From NCBI GenBank assembly GCA_965198285.1, contig OZ240251.1, forward strand, positions 1,798,001 through 1,862,000: a stretch of DNA of 64,000 bases. Reading direction: 5' to 3'. The notes below the pieces were generated by a model that saw nothing but the letters and a program-made list of their open reading frames with translations, ran no database searches and was not told the origin of the DNA. Every line of letters starts with the position of its first letter. Position 1 is the stretch's first letter. Shown here piece after piece: positions 63,075-64,000 of the stretch. The stretch comes from UBA11872 sp965198285 (lineage in GTDB: Bacteria > Chloroflexota > UBA11872). The position numbers were made by a program, and so were the translations under genes.

Positions 63075-63825
63075 CCGCCTCAGCACACCCGGACCTCGCA
63101 AATTCGTTAGCGATTCGCTGGCGGTGCTGGAGCTTCATGCGCTGCCGATGATCCGTCAGTGGTATCTGATCGTGCTGGGAACCCTGGTCTTCCCGATTCC
63201 CATGTTTTACGTCTTTCGTTCGATAGCTCCGGACGATGCGGCCGTCTGGCAGCGCCTGCTGGCTGGGACGCTGATCTTTGGCGTGGCCTTCAGCACCGCC
63301 ATGCTGGTCGGGCAGCAGATCGTCGCGCAGCGGTTCATGGGCCATCTGAAACTGGTCATTACGATGCCCGTCTCCAAGGCCGCCTTCGTTGCCGGAACGC
63401 TGGCGTACACCGCGGTGTCGGGAACGCTGTCCGCCCTGTTTCTGTTGGGCTTCGCCTTCATCGCCGGCGTCGAGATCTCGCCCACGTGGGCCCTGGCCCC
63501 TGCACTGCTGCTGACCGTCCTGGCGCTAGCTGGCATCGTGCTCTTCGTAATGAGCTTCGCGCCGTCGCTGCCGGTCGGGAACATCCTGGCCAGCCTCATC
63601 GCCATTGTGCTGGTCATCATCTCCCCGGTGTACTTCACGCTGGAGTCGGCGCCGCTGCTGTTGCAGTGGTTTGGCTACGTTTCACCGCTGCGCTACGCGG
63701 CCGACGCCATCGCCGCCGCGCTTGGGGGACGTGTGGACGTCTGGCTGGAACTGGGCGTGCTGGCGGCCTATGCGCTGGTCGCCCTTGGCCTGGGCCTCTG
63801 GCGGCTGCCCTGGCGGGAAATGTAG
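63061..63825 (+). CDS. ABC-2 type permease
   Basis: A 254-residue membrane subunit with six hydrophobic segments (MIRQWYLIVLGTLVFPIPMFYVF; LLAGTLIFGVAFSTAMLVG; VAGTLAYTAVSGTLSALFLLGFAFIAGV; and others) and the typical ABC-2 pattern. ATG 63061 overlaps the previous gene by 14 nt; the open frame begins at 63016. It pairs with the ATPase at 61550 to form an exporter; cargo unknown. Confidence 0.85.
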   Translation: MPRTDRLSTPGPRKFVSDSLAVLELHALPMIRQWYLIVLGTLVFPIPMFYVFRSIAPDDAAVWQRLLAGTLIFGVAFSTAMLVGQQIVAQRFMGHLKLVITMPVSKAAFVAGTLAYTAVSGTLSALFLLGFAFIAGVEISPTWALAPALLLTVLALAGIVLFVMSFAPSLPVGNILASLIAIVLVIISPVYFTLESAPLLLQWFGYVSPLRYAADAIAAALGGRVDVWLELGVLAAYALVALGLGLWRLPWREM

Positions 63826-63925
63826 TGACAGTTCGCTTGACTGGTGATGGCGTAGGTGAGGATGCTGACGCTCGTGGAACGAGGCGCGATCATGTCCGTC
63901 TCCGCGATGCCCACAAGCGACCGTG

Positions 63926-63954
63926 TTGACCCACCAAATCGAATACCATACAAT
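63926..63954 (+). promoter_or_regulatory. Strong sigma-70-type promoter facing out of the window
   Basis: TTGACC (63926-63931), a 17-nt spacer, then TACAAT (63949-63954). An AAAGGTGG element (63973-63980) and an ATG at 63994 follow before the window ends, so a gene probably starts just at the edge. Confidence 0.7.
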
Positions 63955-64000
63955 GGCCGTTGCTAAAGCGTTAAAGGTGGACTGAAGAATTCAATGCGTG

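Overview
The window is a GC-rich bacterial chromosome segment with a large accessory gene content. It most likely comes from a member of the Chloroflexota, possibly a marine or sponge-associated lineage such as SAR202. That is an inference from three things: solute-binding lipoproteins whose signal peptides are followed by Val/Glu/Lys-rich repeat linkers, a style I associate with this phylum; many phytanoyl-CoA-dioxygenase-like and Gfo/Idh/MocA proteins; and many carbohydrate-active beta-propeller proteins. No ribosomal RNA or ribosomal protein is present to settle taxonomy. Two tRNAs (Pro-TGG and Gly-TCC) lie in the first 8.2 kb.

Layout. 0-8.2 kb: the end of a VanW-type cell-wall protein, tRNA-Pro, a DUF2961/GH172-like protein, a lone Phd-type antitoxin followed by a complete antitoxin/PIN-toxin pair, a sugar isomerase-like TIM barrel, a small unknown gene overlapping a PhyH oxygenase, a methyltransferase and tRNA-Gly. 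8.7-20.7 kb: a sialidase-like propeller, then a tandemly duplicated array of a Gfo/Idh oxidoreductase, a PhyH oxygenase and a tiny lipoprotein, including one decayed PhyH tail; then two more tandem Gfo/Idh genes and an SDR epimerase. 20.8-35 kb: two paralogous solute-binding lipoproteins with duplicated leaders flank a very large glycosidase-like protein and a divergent pair of 'FVDDYLI' propeller proteins. Two more tiny lipoproteins, a duplicated 3' gene tail and a decayed tyrosine recombinase follow. 35.5-43.2 kb: an M16 peptidase lipoprotein, mannonate dehydratase, a NaChBac-like channel and another propeller protein. 43.2-50 kb: a cobalamin/cobinamide uptake and salvage operon (btuC-btuF-btuD-cobT-cobS-cobC-cobU, all minus strand) under a clear cobalamin riboswitch. 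50.3-61.4 kb: a third solute-binding protein, a nitrilase-family hydrolase, an orphan polyketide-synthase acyltransferase fragment, an FAD oxidoreductase, a second sialidase-like protein, a coupled PadR/membrane protein/solute-binding protein operon, a PhyH oxygenase and an unknown HExxE protein. 61.5-64 kb: an ABC-2 exporter with a histidine-phosphatase gene set between ATPase and permease, and a strong promoter facing out of the window.

How it may work together. The propeller proteins, sialidase-like proteins, GH172-like and GH20/GH67-like proteins, sugar isomerase, several dehydrogenases and mannonate dehydratase read as a locus for taking apart complex glycans or glycosides and oxidising the resulting sugars and uronates, with four binding lipoproteins collecting ligands. 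No sugar permease gene is present, so the transporter partners must lie elsewhere. The repeated pairing of tiny lipoproteins (mature length about 19-38 residues, sharing an aromatic-x-Phe motif) with duplicated oxygenase or glycosidase sequence is the least explained pattern here and the best candidate for something undescribed.
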